This document shows, one piece after another, positions 30,681 through 39,076 of a stretch of 46,448 nt of DNA; positions within the stretch are counted from its first letter, which is position 1; every line of letters starts with the position of its first letter. The stretch is taken from assembly GCA_003137075.1 (NCBI GenBank), contig PLES01000064.1, forward strand, positions 33,349 to 79,796, given 5' to 3'. Under the pieces are notes generated by a model. That model was not told where the DNA came from, ran no database searches, and saw only the letters and a program-made list of their open reading frames with translations. Made by a program: the position numbers and the translations under genes. The stretch is from Solirubrobacterales bacterium (lineage in GTDB: Bacteria > Actinomycetota > Thermoleophilia > Solirubrobacterales > Solirubrobacteraceae).

Positions 30681-32167
30681 GAAGGTGCCGGCTCCTCAGC
30701 GGCCGCGATCTTTATGCGCTTGCGACGGACCGCCGCGAGCAGTGGTGGTGATTCCCATGCCGGCGCCTGGCCGGTCAAGAACAGCTCGATATCCGCTTTC
30801 GCGGGACGGGCGCCGCCGAGCGCGTAGAGCAGCACCGCGAACAGGCCCCCGGCGATCGCAAGCCCGGCGCCGATCCAGAGCGCGATACCGGTTCCGGTGA
30901 AGCGGCCATGCCCGACAGTCGCAGCGAAGTGGGCGAAGACCGGCGCGATCATGAACGCCGCCGTGGCTCGCAGCAGTTCGACGATCGCGAAGACCCGCTG
31001 GAGGTTGGCCGCAGGTAGCGAGAAGCCGGCGACGAACAGCGCCGGCGCGACGGTCGCACCGACCCCGATCCCGGTTAGGCCAGACCCGATCAGCGTGAGT
31101 GCCTGGCTCGGCGGCAGCTGGATCCGCAGGACGATGATGCCCGCGGCGAGGAATCCCATACCCACCAGCGGCAGATACTGCAGCGAGCGCCGGGTGATGA
31201 CGACGCCGAGCGCCACCGCGGTGATCACGGCGCCCGCGAACTCCGGCAGATACAGCAGCCCGACGTGCAGCGGCGGGTAGCGCGTAGCCAGCATGCCGGC
31301 TGATAGCTCGGTCGCCGATACCGAGGCGGCAGCGGCGAACAGCGCGAGCACGATGCCGGCGACCGGGATCGTGCTGGTCAACATGCTGCGGATCGTCAGC
31401 AGCGGGCGGCTGCGGGTCGACTGGTTGATGATCAGGGCCACGATCACGAGCAGGCCCGCGAGCAGCGGCACGACGGTGAGCCCGTCGAGGAACTTGTGGG
31501 TCAGCAACTCCGAGGCGCCGAAGAAGGCGGCCGCGCTGCCCAGAGCCGCCAGCAGGATCGCGACCGGGTCTTTCGGAGCACTGATATCGGCGGGTGGCGC
31601 GTCCTCAAAGGTCAGCAGTGAGAGCGTCAGCGCGCTCACCGAGATACCCGCGACGATCCAGAACAGCGGGCGCCACGCATGCGCGCTGGCCTGCAGGCCG
31701 CCGATCATCGGGCCGAGGGCGACCGCCCCGAAGATGCACATGTTCATGATCATCGAGGTGGTGCGCAGGCGCTCCATCGGGAATCCGAGGAACAGCGGCG
31801 GCGCCGCCGAGATCAGCAGCAGGCTCGTGCAGAGTCCCTGGAAAACATGGCCGACGATGAACATCGCGGGGTCCTGGGCAGCGGCGGTGATGATCGAGGC
31901 GAGCACCAGCACCGACGCGTAGAGCACCATCATCCGTCGCTGCGGCAGGAGTTGGGCAAACTGCACCGCAAGCACGGTTCCCACCGCGTAGGCGGCGTTT
32001 GCCATGCCGGTGCCAAGGCTCATCGTCTGCAGGCTCATGTGCAGGCTGTGGGCGATCGTGGGCGTGATCGGCCCGAGCGCGCCTGAGAGCGCCAGGTACG
32101 GGACCAGCGCCAGTACCACCATCGACGAGACTGCGGGATAGCGACCTGCCAGCGGACCCTGCCGCAT
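30677..32167 (-). CDS. MFS transporter, 14-helix DHA2-like
   Basis: 496 residues, with hydrophobic segments consistent with about 14 transmembrane helices. The first is VLALVPYLALSGALGPITPTI and the last is near IALWIGAGLAIAGGLFAVLLY. An MFS A-like loop is weak (QFAQLLPQRRMMVLYAS). The segment GMANAAYAVGTVLAVQF and the helix-5 GPMIGGL pattern fit drug/H+ antiporters. The C-terminal 50 residues are cytoplasmic and basic. An 11-codon ORF ends exactly at its ATG (TGATG), so translation may depend on that leader. The substrate is unknown; pairing with a universal stress protein hints at a stress role. Confidence 0.86.
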   Translation of the reverse strand: MRQGPLAGRYPAVSSMVVLALVPYLALSGALGPITPTIAHSLHMSLQTMSLGTGMANAAYAVGTVLAVQFAQLLPQRRMMVLYASVLVLASIITAAAQDPAMFIVGHVFQGLCTSLLLISAAPPLFLGFPMERLRTTSMIMNMCIFGAVALGPMIGGLQASAHAWRPLFWIVAGISVSALTLSLLTFEDAPPADISAPKDPVAILLAALGSAAAFFGASELLTHKFLDGLTVVPLLAGLLVIVALIINQSTRSRPLLTIRSMLTSTIPVAGIVLALFAAAASVSATELSAGMLATRYPPLHVGLLYLPEFAGAVITAVALGVVITRRSLQYLPLVGMGFLAAGIIVLRIQLPPSQALTLIGSGLTGIGVGATVAPALFVAGFSLPAANLQRVFAIVELLRATAAFMIAPVFAHFAATVGHGRFTGTGIALWIGAGLAIAGGLFAVLLYALGGARPAKADIELFLTGQAPAWESPPLLAAVRRKRIKIAAAEEPAPS

Positions 32168-32202
32168 CAGATCACCGCCAAATTTGCTTCGCGCTGGGCC
32201 AT
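32167..32202 (-). CDS. 11-residue upstream ORF / leader peptide
   Basis: ATG 32202 follows GGAG with a 6-nt gap. It encodes MAQREANLAVI and stops at TGA, whose last base is the A of the transporter ATG (TGATG). The transporter has no good Shine-Dalgarno of its own, so reinitiation from the leader is likely. No obvious stalling motif or run of one amino acid is present. Confidence 0.5.
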   Translation of the reverse strand: MAQREANLAVI

Positions 32203-32317
32203 CGTTCGCTCCGAGGTGAGAGAGGGGAGAGAGGGGCTATGTGGCGGGCGACCCTCGGTCTGGATCAAACCCGGCATTTCGGGAACTCTTGTGCCGCCGA
32301 ATAATCAGACTAGCGCA

Positions 32318-32336
32318 TCCGGAGCCTGCCTCCGGA
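32318..32336 (-). terminator. 7-bp hairpin after the aldo/keto reductase gene
   Basis: TCCGGAG, loop CCTGC, CTCCGGA, 11 nt past the reductase stop. The minus strand continues into an AT-rich stretch (CTGATTATT) some 11 nt later. A 12-bp palindrome, ACCGCTAGCGGT (32344-32355), overlaps the stop codon itself. Confidence 0.45.
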
Positions 32337-32347
32337 AATGGCTACCG

Positions 32348-33346
32348 CTAGCGGTGCTTGACGCCCGCGCGGGCGAACGGCGCGAGCGTCGGAGCCTTCA
32401 CGGGGGTTTCGCCGAGAGCTGCGTCAACGGCTGCGAGGACTTCGGACGAGAGTTCGATGCCGGAGGCGGCAGCGTTCGCATGGACCTGCTCCGGGCGCGA
32501 GGCGCCGATGATCGCCGAGGCGAGTTCGCTGCGCCGCAGCACCCAGGCCAGCGCCAGTTCGACCATCGTCAATCCGGCACCGTCGGCGATCTCGACGAGC
32601 TTCTGCACTGCCGTGACCGTCTCGTCGCTCATGACCAGATGCATGGCGTTGCTCATGCTGGCGCTGGCGGCGCGAGAGTCGCTCGGGGCCGGCTCGCCGG
32701 GCTTGTACTTGCCGCTCAACACCCCTTGGGCCAGCGGCGACCAGACGATCTGGGAAATCCCGTTCGCCTCGCAGAGAGGAAAGACCTCGGCCTCGGGGGC
32801 CTGCCAGAGCATCGAGTACTGCGGCTGTGAGGAGACGAACAGGTCCGGCCCGGCGATGTCGATCGCGGCCTGAATCTGCTCCGGGGTCCATTCGCTGAAG
32901 CCGAGGTAGCGGGCCTTGCCATCGAGCACGACCTGTTGCAGCGCCTCGATCGTCTCCTCGATCGGCACGTCAACGTCGAAGCGGTGTGCCTGGTAGAGGT
33001 CGACGTACTCAACCTGCAGGCGCTCGAGCGAGGCGTCGATCTGCTTGGCGATCTGCGCTGCGGAGAGGCCCTGATCGGCAGGATCATCCGACATCTGGCC
33101 GTTGACCTTGGTCGCCAGGATGTAGGAGTCGCGGGGGTGCTCGGAGAGGATCTGCCCCCAGGCCCGCTCGGCCTCGCCGCGACCGTAGACGTTGGCGGTG
33201 TCGAAGAAGTTGATGCCGGCGTCGAAAGCGGCCTCGGTGCAGGCACGTGTCTGCTGCATCTCGATGCCGCCGGCGTAAGTCAGCCAGGCGCCAAGCGAGA
33301 TCTCCGAGACCTTCAGATCCGAACTGCCGAGGTTGCGGTAGCGCAT
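32348..33346 (-). CDS. Aldo/keto reductase
   Basis: 332 residues, one TIM barrel. The catalytic tetrad is complete: D49 (FFDTANVYG), Y54, K80 (ILATKVNG) and H121 (YQAHRFD). NADPH-binding elements include QPQYSMLW, WSPLAQGVLSGKY and IIGASRPEQV. The sequence is closest in style to the potassium-channel-beta/YghZ group (AKR6/AKR14), which reduces aldehydes and ketones such as methylglyoxal. It is divergent from the MFS exporter at 33531, with a perfect palindrome in the gap, so both may answer one regulator. There is no Shine-Dalgarno worth noting. Confidence 0.93.
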   Translation of the reverse strand: MRYRNLGSSDLKVSEISLGAWLTYAGGIEMQQTRACTEAAFDAGINFFDTANVYGRGEAERAWGQILSEHPRDSYILATKVNGQMSDDPADQGLSAAQIAKQIDASLERLQVEYVDLYQAHRFDVDVPIEETIEALQQVVLDGKARYLGFSEWTPEQIQAAIDIAGPDLFVSSQPQYSMLWQAPEAEVFPLCEANGISQIVWSPLAQGVLSGKYKPGEPAPSDSRAASASMSNAMHLVMSDETVTAVQKLVEIADGAGLTMVELALAWVLRRSELASAIIGASRPEQVHANAAASGIELSSEVLAAVDAALGETPVKAPTLAPFARAGVKHR

Positions 33347-33408
33347 CTAAATCACCGTAGCCGATCACGTATCTCGACCGGCCCCGAGGTACCCGCCTGG
33401 GGGGTCTG

Positions 33409-33438
33409 CGGGCCGTCATCGAGCGCGATGACGGCCCG
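33409..33438. promoter_or_regulatory. 13-bp perfect inverted repeat between divergent genes
   Basis: CGGGCCGTCATCG, AGCG, CGATGACGGCCCG. Both flanking genes point away from it, so it is not a terminator of either. A TetR/MarR-type operator or a leader hairpin is possible. Confidence 0.45.
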
Positions 33439-33530
33439 AGATAGATAGGCTGGCTGTAGATGGATACCGGAAGCCACAACTACTCAGGCTCTCGGGGACC
33501 AGGGGGCGCCGCACCGGCGCAGCGCGTCAG

Positions 33531-34988
33531 GTGAGCGCCCCAGCGGCGCTGGATACGGCGGATCGGTTGAGTTCCCGAGCAGGCGGCGGAGCGCCCGCGA
33601 CTGGCGGGCGCTGGCATCCGTCTGCGGAGGTCGCAGTCGCCATCGCTTACGTAGCGGCGATGTTCATGGCTGGCACCGACATGCAGATCGTGAATGTCGC
33701 GCTGCCGACGCTGAGCCGGGACTTCGCGGCGCCGTTGTCGGAAGTGCAGTGGACAGCTATCGCCTATCTATTGGCCCTCGCCGTGTTGATCCCGGCGTCC
33801 GGCTGGATCGGGGACCGCGTCGGCGTCAAGCAGACGTTCGTGTTCGCAATGGTGCTGTTCACGTTCGCGTCGGCGCTCTGCGGTGCGGTTCATTCGCTCG
33901 GAGAGCTGATCGCCGCGCGTGCCCTGCAGGGGGCAGGCGGCGGGATGATGACTCCTTCCGGCACGGCGATGCTGTACCGCACGTTTGCGCCGGAGCGAAG
34001 GGCGCGGGTGGCGCGAACGGTGATCGTCCCGATCCTGGTCGGTCCCGGGTCGGCGCCGATCCTCGGTGGCGCGCTCACCGAGTGGTTCTCATGGCGGTGG
34101 GTTTTCCTGATCAACCTGCCGGTTGGTGTTGGCGTCGCACTGTTCGCGTGGCGCTTCCTGCCGCGCACACCGCCGACCTCGCGCAATCGTCTCGATGTCT
34201 GCGGGATGCTGCTTTCCGGGCTCGGTCTGAGCTCGCTGCTGTACGCGGTCAGCGAGGGCTCGGCGCTCGGTTGGGGATCGACGCCGGTCGTGATCAGCGG
34301 GCTTGCCGGAGTCGTGCTACTCGCTGCGTTCACGAGCTGGTCGTTGCGTAGCCGTGAACCGATCCTACGCCTGCGGCTGCTCGGTGATCGGCTGTTCCGG
34401 TCGACCAACGTCGTTTTCGCGCTGAGCACCGGCCCGTTCCTCGGCAGTCTCTATCTGACGCCGATCTTTCTGCAGACGATTCTGCACCAGTCGCCGCTGG
34501 AGTCGGGTACCACAACCTTTGTGGAAGCGGTTGGCGTCGGCATTGGCGCACAGACGCTGGGCAGACTCTACCCGCGGTTCGGGCCGCGGCCGCTGGCGAC
34601 GTCAGGTGCCGCTGCGCTCGTTGTCTATCTGTGCGCGTTCCTGCTGATCACGCCGCACACCAGTCTCTGGTTCGTACGCGGGCTGATGCTGTTCGGTGGG
34701 ATTGCCAACAGCGCGACTTTCCTGGCGGTCCAGACGGCGATGTTCACGACCGTCTCGAGCGGCGATACCGGGCACGCCTCAGCGCTCTACAACACTCAGA
34801 GACAGTCGTCGATCGCCTTGAACATCGCCGTGGTCACGACGATCGCGGCCGGTACGACCGATACCAGCATCGCCGCGTTTCACTCCGCATATCTGGCTGC
34901 CGCGGTGATCGCGACGGTCGGCACGGTCTGCGCGCTGACGCTGATCCACACGCGTGACGCGCGTGCGACGATGCGCGTGAAGGCCTGA
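33531..34988 (+). CDS. MFS drug exporter, EmrB/QacA (DHA2) family
   Basis: 485 residues with about 14 membrane helices. Signatures: helix-1 motif TDMQIVNVALPTLSRDF, motif A GWIGDRVGVKQTF, and motif C-like GPGSAPILGGALTEWFSWRW followed by FLINLPVGV. This is the standard DHA2 pattern for proton-driven export of lipophilic compounds. The GTG start has no clear Shine-Dalgarno and the first 35 residues are Ala/Gly-rich and cytosolic. It is divergent from the aldo/keto reductase across 184 bp. The substrate is not predictable. Confidence 0.9.
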   Translation: MSAPAALDTADRLSSRAGGGAPATGGRWHPSAEVAVAIAYVAAMFMAGTDMQIVNVALPTLSRDFAAPLSEVQWTAIAYLLALAVLIPASGWIGDRVGVKQTFVFAMVLFTFASALCGAVHSLGELIAARALQGAGGGMMTPSGTAMLYRTFAPERRARVARTVIVPILVGPGSAPILGGALTEWFSWRWVFLINLPVGVGVALFAWRFLPRTPPTSRNRLDVCGMLLSGLGLSSLLYAVSEGSALGWGSTPVVISGLAGVVLLAAFTSWSLRSREPILRLRLLGDRLFRSTNVVFALSTGPFLGSLYLTPIFLQTILHQSPLESGTTTFVEAVGVGIGAQTLGRLYPRFGPRPLATSGAAALVVYLCAFLLITPHTSLWFVRGLMLFGGIANSATFLAVQTAMFTTVSSGDTGHASALYNTQRQSSIALNIAVVTTIAAGTTDTSIAAFHSAYLAAAVIATVGTVCALTLIHTRDARATMRVKA

Positions 34989-35028
34989 TCCCAGTTAGGC
35001 AGCGTTTTCGGCGTGCCTTGGACTCGCG

Positions 35029-35376
35029 TTAGAGCCCGAGTCGACGGACGCCGGCCTCGTCAAAGCCCAGATGGTGAGCGACCTCGTGGCGCACGACCCG
35101 CCTGACCTCGGCCCGCAGGCGATCCGGCTCTCGCCCGAAGTCGCGGACCAGGGTATCTCGAAAGATCGAGATCTGGTCGGCGACGAACGCCTGATTGGCG
35201 GCGATGTTCTGGCGCTTGACCGTCTTGCCGCTGTAGAGCCCGTAGGCATGGTGCTCGACACCGCGATCTGAGACGACGATCGCGACGTTCTTGAGGTCGT
35301 CAAGAACGTCGCTCGGTAACTCGTCGAGCGCGGACCTGACGAGCTCCTCGAATTCGCTGTCACTCACCGGTGCCAT
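35029..35376 (-). CDS. Minimal zincin metallopeptidase-like protein
   Basis: 115 residues. The zinc motif is H97-E98-V-A-H101 in RHEVAHHLGFDEAGVRRLG, near the C-terminus. The lead-in SEFEELVRSALDELPSDVLDDL and the segment GLYSGKT through ISIFRDTLVRDFG match the PF06262 (Zincin_1) family found widely in Actinobacteria. Size is normal for the family. The catalytic role is unproven, and no propeptide or membrane segment is present. A second frame ending at 34995 is a shadow. Its ATG lies inside the first copy of a 15-bp tandem repeat, just downstream of the secreted protein gene. Confidence 0.88.
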   Translation of the reverse strand: MAPVSDSEFEELVRSALDELPSDVLDDLKNVAIVVSDRGVEHHAYGLYSGKTVKRQNIAANQAFVADQISIFRDTLVRDFGREPDRLRAEVRRVVRHEVAHHLGFDEAGVRRLGL

Positions 35377-35402
35377 CAGCTAAGTGTCCATCAACTAAGT
35401 GT
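35373..35402. repeat. 15-bp tandem duplication at a gene junction
   Basis: CCATCAGCTAAGTGT (35373-35387) is followed directly by CCATCAACTAAGTGT (35388-35402), differing at one base. On the minus strand each copy holds TAG and ATG. One copy contributes the stop codon of the secreted protein and the other the start of the zincin. Confidence 0.7.
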
Positions 35403-35835
35403 TCTTGAACGTCAGCTTGCCGCAGATCCCAAGGACGCTGCCGTTGATCGACCTGCCCTTGTAGTGGAAGTTGAAGGCCAGCCGCTTGTAGGCCGGTTTG
35501 CCTTGGCAGGTCCCGAGCTCGGTGGCGTCGAGCGTGACCGGCACCTTCACGGAGTCGGCGGTGGGCTTGCCGGGAGGCGGGTAGTAGCCCGTGCCGCTGC
35601 CGACCGCGGTGGCCGCACCCCAGGACTTCCAGCTCACCTTGATCGCGAGCCCCGTGGGGTCACCGCCGAGCGACACCGTCGCTGGCTTGACCCTGCCGAA
35701 GCCCTGCGTCGGGACGCCCAAATCGCTACCCAGCGTCGGCGTCGCGGTCGCCGCCAGAGCGCCGCTGGTGCCGCCCGCCAAAAGCAGCGCCACTAGGCCG
35801 GCAACTGCCGACCTTCTAGCTGAAATCCTCGCCAT
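35395..35835 (-). CDS. Small secreted protein, unknown function
   Basis: 146 residues. The signal peptide covers about 1-29 (MARISARRSAVAGLVALLLA, cleavage near ALAA). The mature chain is beta-like, with two cysteines (ELGTCQGKP and LGICGKLTF) that may pair, and a YYPPPGKPTADSVKVPVTL segment. The ATG follows AAAGGGG with a 6-nt gap. It ends 18 bp from the zincin start on the same strand and may be co-transcribed with it; secretion of a substrate or partner is only a guess. No conserved domain is recognised. Confidence 0.75.
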   Translation of the reverse strand: MARISARRSAVAGLVALLLAGGTSGALAATATPTLGSDLGVPTQGFGRVKPATVSLGGDPTGLAIKVSWKSWGAATAVGSGTGYYPPPGKPTADSVKVPVTLDATELGTCQGKPAYKRLAFNFHYKGRSINGSVLGICGKLTFKNT

Positions 35836-36007
35836 CGCTGGCCCCTTTCAATTGCCCCTGTCGCCGGCCGGACTGGCGGCGGCACCCATGGGCCAGGATA
35901 GGGAGGCAGGCAAACGCGCGCGGCGGGTTAGACGGAAGACCGATCCGCAGTGACGGCCGCCGTGAGTCGCTCAAGTGCTCGGTGCCTCGCGTCGATACGG
36001 AGTTGAG

Positions 36008-37462
36008 ATGTCGCGCTTGCTCACTCGGTTCCCGGTGGTGACCCTGGTCGCCGCGTTGGCGGTTGTGCCGTGCGTGATGCTTGCCGCAGCCGGGACGCGA
36101 ATGCTGATGATCCCTGGGATCGTGCATCTGATCGTGGTTGGCGTCGCGGCGCTGCTGGCAGCGACGGCGGCACTCACGATGTCGGTGCGCGCCTCGAAGT
36201 TCGGGGACGGCCGTGCGGTGCTGCTCGGCTTCGCCTTTTCGGTGATGGCGGTGATGCTGCTGGTGCACGCGCTGGCAACGCCAGGCGTGATGATCGGGTC
36301 CAACGGCGTCGTTCAGGGCGCCGGTGCGCTCAACCTGCCGATCGGAGGGCTGATCCTCTCGGCCTCTGGTCTCTCGGTTTTGCGCGGGCGCGAGCGGATC
36401 CGGCTGCTGCTCCGCGTCCAGGTAATCACTGTCGCCTGCCTGCTCGCTGCAGGCGCGCTCCTGCTCGTTTTCGCCACCCATATTCCGATGGTGCCGAACC
36501 CCTCCTCGGTGGCCGCGGAGACGATCTTCGCCGTGACGGTGGGACCGCTGGTGCTGCTCGCCTGGCGCTCTGCTCACACTTTCCTGCTGACCCGCCGACG
36601 CTCCGACCTGCTGGTCGCCAACGGCGTTGTCTGGCTGATCGGCGCGCAGTTCGGGCTGCTGAACTTCCAGATGATGCAGGGCGGGTTCTGGGCCGCACAC
36701 GTGCTCGAACTGGCCGGAATCGCGCTGGTCGGGATCCCGGCGGCGCTCGACCTGCGCTACGGGGTCGCGTCGCGACCGCTCGTGGGGGACCTGCGTCCCG
36801 ATCTACTCGTGGCCCACGAGGATGCGTTCCTCGGTGCGCGCGTGCGGGCATTGCTCGTGCGGCTGGGCGACAAGGATCCCTCCACCGAGGGGCACACGCG
36901 GCGGGTCGCGACGCTCGCGGTCCAGATCGGTGAACAGCTCGGCCTGCCCGAGGGCAGGTTGCGCCAGCTAGCGCTCGGCGGACTGCTGCACGACATCGGC
37001 AAGCTCTCGGTCCCGAGCGAGATCCTCTGCAAGCCCGGGAAACTGACCGACCAGGAGTTCACTGAGATCCAGCGTCACCCTGTCGCCGGTCGCGAACTGC
37101 TGAAGGAGCTTGGCGGCTTCTCACCGCTGGTGCTGCAACTGGTCGAGAGCCATCACGAGCGCCTGGACGGCGCCGGCTATCCCAACCGCGTCGCCGCGGG
37201 GACACTGCCACTTGAGGTCCGCATTCTGACGGTCGCAGACGTTTACGACGCGCTGACCGCCGACCGTGTCTACCGTGAAGCCTGGAGCTCCGAAGCGGCG
37301 TTGGAGCTGCTCCGCAAAGACACCGGAACGGCCTTTGATCAGGTCGCTGTTGCCGCCCTTGAGGCGACCCTGGGATCGCAGCCCCTGAACGCTTCCGAGC
37401 CTCTGGTTTCAGCCTCTCGCGGCGCGCGTGCGCTGCTAGATCCAAGCCCTGTTCCGGTCTGA
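36008..37462 (+). CDS. HD-GYP domain phosphodiesterase with membrane sensor
   Basis: 484 residues from ATG 36008 (GGAG 5 nt upstream). The first 240 residues form about eight membrane helices, a MASE-like sensor with no known ligand. The HD-GYP domain follows: GHTRRVATLAVQIGEQLGL, catalytic LLHDIGKLSVP (near residue 327), and HHERLDGAGYP (near 381) with ADVYDALTADRVYREA. All metal-binding residues appear intact, so degradation of cyclic di-GMP or a related dinucleotide is expected. No GGDEF gene is in the window. It may share a transcript with the DCC gene 44 bp downstream. Confidence 0.92.
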   Translation: MSRLLTRFPVVTLVAALAVVPCVMLAAAGTRMLMIPGIVHLIVVGVAALLAATAALTMSVRASKFGDGRAVLLGFAFSVMAVMLLVHALATPGVMIGSNGVVQGAGALNLPIGGLILSASGLSVLRGRERIRLLLRVQVITVACLLAAGALLLVFATHIPMVPNPSSVAAETIFAVTVGPLVLLAWRSAHTFLLTRRRSDLLVANGVVWLIGAQFGLLNFQMMQGGFWAAHVLELAGIALVGIPAALDLRYGVASRPLVGDLRPDLLVAHEDAFLGARVRALLVRLGDKDPSTEGHTRRVATLAVQIGEQLGLPEGRLRQLALGGLLHDIGKLSVPSEILCKPGKLTDQEFTEIQRHPVAGRELLKELGGFSPLVLQLVESHHERLDGAGYPNRVAAGTLPLEVRILTVADVYDALTADRVYREAWSSEAALELLRKDTGTAFDQVAVAALEATLGSQPLNASEPLVSASRGARALLDPSPVPV

Positions 37463-37506
37463 ATCTTTCCGGCGGGTTCGATCGCTGAGTCTGGGAGCAT
37501 CTCCGG

Positions 37507-37926
37507 ATGGAACGGTGGGTGGTGCTCTACGACGGCGAGTGTGGTTTCTGCACGTGGCTGCTGGCAGGGATTCTGCGCTGGGATCGAGCGCAACAGCTTG
37601 AGCCGGTCGCGTTGCAGCGCGACCGCGCCGCTCGGTTGCTGGCGGATCTCGCGCCTGAAGCGCGGAATGCGTCGTGGCATCTGCTCGCACCCGGCGGCCA
37701 GCGCTATTCCGGCGGCGCCGCGCTGGCGCCGATGCTGCACAACTTGCGCTACGGATCGCTGCCGGCGCTGGTCTTCGCTGCGCGGCCCGCGCTGACCGAG
37801 AGGGGCTACAGCTGGGTCGCGGGGCATCGTCGCCAGCTCTCACGACTCGTGCCATCGAGCCGCAAACGCCGCTCGGCCGAATTCGTGCGCGAACGCGAGC
37901 GCGCCTCAGGTGAGCGCGATTCCTGA
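37507..37926 (+). CDS. DCC-family thiol oxidoreductase (DUF393)
   Basis: 139 residues. It starts VVLYDGECGFCTW, with D9, C12 and C15 forming the DxxCxxC motif that names the family. The thioredoxin-like body continues through ALQRDRAARLLADLAPEAR and YSGGAALAPMLHNL. The last 30 residues are strongly basic. Members are thought to act in disulfide exchange, but few are tested. GGAG is 9 nt upstream of the ATG. The last 21 bp overlap the 3' end of the convergent YbdK-type gene, which supports selection of short intergenic space. Confidence 0.87.
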   Translation: MERWVVLYDGECGFCTWLLAGILRWDRAQQLEPVALQRDRAARLLADLAPEARNASWHLLAPGGQRYSGGAALAPMLHNLRYGSLPALVFAARPALTERGYSWVAGHRRQLSRLVPSSRKRRSAEFVRERERASGERDS

Positions 37927-39021
37927 GGTCTGGGCGGTCGCGAGCGTGAGTTCGCGCAGCAGCGAATCGATCCCCGAGAGCCCACAGATCTCTCGCTGGC
38001 GCCCGGCGCCGCCGCGGGCTGCGACCAGCGCGGGAATCAACGCCAACTCGCGGTCGCAGTGCAGCTCGTGCGCGTACGGCTGCACGTGATCCAGGGCCTT
38101 GGCGAGGACATCGGCGAACGGGTGCAGCTCGCCGTTTGCGTCCGGTAGGTCGGCGTCGACACCGAAGCGGGCGGCGCGAAACATGCCCTCTTCGAGGAGC
38201 TCACTGGGCAGATCATCCACATCGTCCGCATCTGCGGCCGCCCGAGCGAGACAGTGCGTGAGCGCGACCAGCGCCTCGGTGTCGCGCAGCGAACTCTGTG
38301 AATCGAGCGCACGAATCTCAACTGTGCCCAGCTTCGGGTGGGGACGCAGCTTCCACCAGAACCACGTGTAGTCCTCAACGTCGGCGGCGCGCGTCAGCAA
38401 CTCCGCCGTGGAGCAGAAATCATCGAACCCTTGCATCGCTCTCGGCACCCCGGAACGCGGCCAGCTGCCGATCGTGACGCTTCGCGCCGACGCGAGCCCG
38501 GTGTCGCGGCCGCTGCGGAACGGAGAGTTCGCTGCGAGTGCCTGCAACAGTGGGAGGTGGACGCGCATCGCATTGAAGACCTTGATCGCGGTCTCCGGAT
38601 CAGGCATCCCGATGTGCACGTGCAGCCCGGCCACCGGCGTCGCGACGGCGTCACCAAGCAGCTCGTGAATCCGCTCATAGCGCTCCTTATCGGAGATCTG
38701 CGCCTCATCATCGGTCGCCGTCGGGTGGGTACCCGAGCCGAGCAGGCCGACACCTGTACCCAAGCAGGCCGCGCGCCGGTGCGCGAATTCTCCGATCACC
38801 TCACGCGTGGTGGAGCAGACCCCCGTCACGAACTCGATCATGCCGGCGTGCAGTTCGCGTTCGATCCCCGGCATCGCCGACGCGAGCCGCTCGCTGACCG
38901 CAGCCGAGCTGTTGACCATGCGGCCGGTGACCGGATCGACCAGGAACAGCTCCTCCTCAGCGCCAAGGCTGAAAGGGGTTCCGCTGCCGAACGCGTGATC
39001 TTGCGGTCTGGTCTTGGCCAT
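37906..39021 (-). CDS. YbdK-type carboxylate-amine ligase (GCS2 family)
   Basis: 371 residues. SLGAEEELFLVDPVTGRMV is the N-terminal signature, followed by HAGMIEFVTGVCSTTREV, GLHVHIGMPD and RALDSQSSLRDTEALVALTHC. This matches the weak glutamate-cysteine-ligase-like family (YbdK, GCS2). It probably joins an amino acid to a thiol or amine with ATP, though glutathione is not expected in Actinobacteria. The product may be a special low-molecular thiol or a storage compound. GGAG is 9 nt before the ATG. The neighbouring DCC oxidoreductase also handles thiols. Confidence 0.88.
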   Translation of the reverse strand: MAKTRPQDHAFGSGTPFSLGAEEELFLVDPVTGRMVNSSAAVSERLASAMPGIERELHAGMIEFVTGVCSTTREVIGEFAHRRAACLGTGVGLLGSGTHPTATDDEAQISDKERYERIHELLGDAVATPVAGLHVHIGMPDPETAIKVFNAMRVHLPLLQALAANSPFRSGRDTGLASARSVTIGSWPRSGVPRAMQGFDDFCSTAELLTRAADVEDYTWFWWKLRPHPKLGTVEIRALDSQSSLRDTEALVALTHCLARAAADADDVDDLPSELLEEGMFRAARFGVDADLPDANGELHPFADVLAKALDHVQPYAHELHCDRELALIPALVAARGGAGRQREICGLSGIDSLLRELTLATAQTSGIALT

Positions 39022-39076
39022 GGGACCAACTCCTACCCCAAAGCGCGGAAGCTAACCCGGCTGCGGCGGGCACACG

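Noticed and set aside
33389-33394. GGGTAC on the minus strand upstream of the aldo/keto reductase
   Set aside because: The last base deviates and no GTTT-like -35 lies at the right distance.
35816-36700. 294-residue minus-strand ORF
   Set aside because: Shadow of the HD-GYP gene; composition is Arg/His/Gln-rich without a domain.
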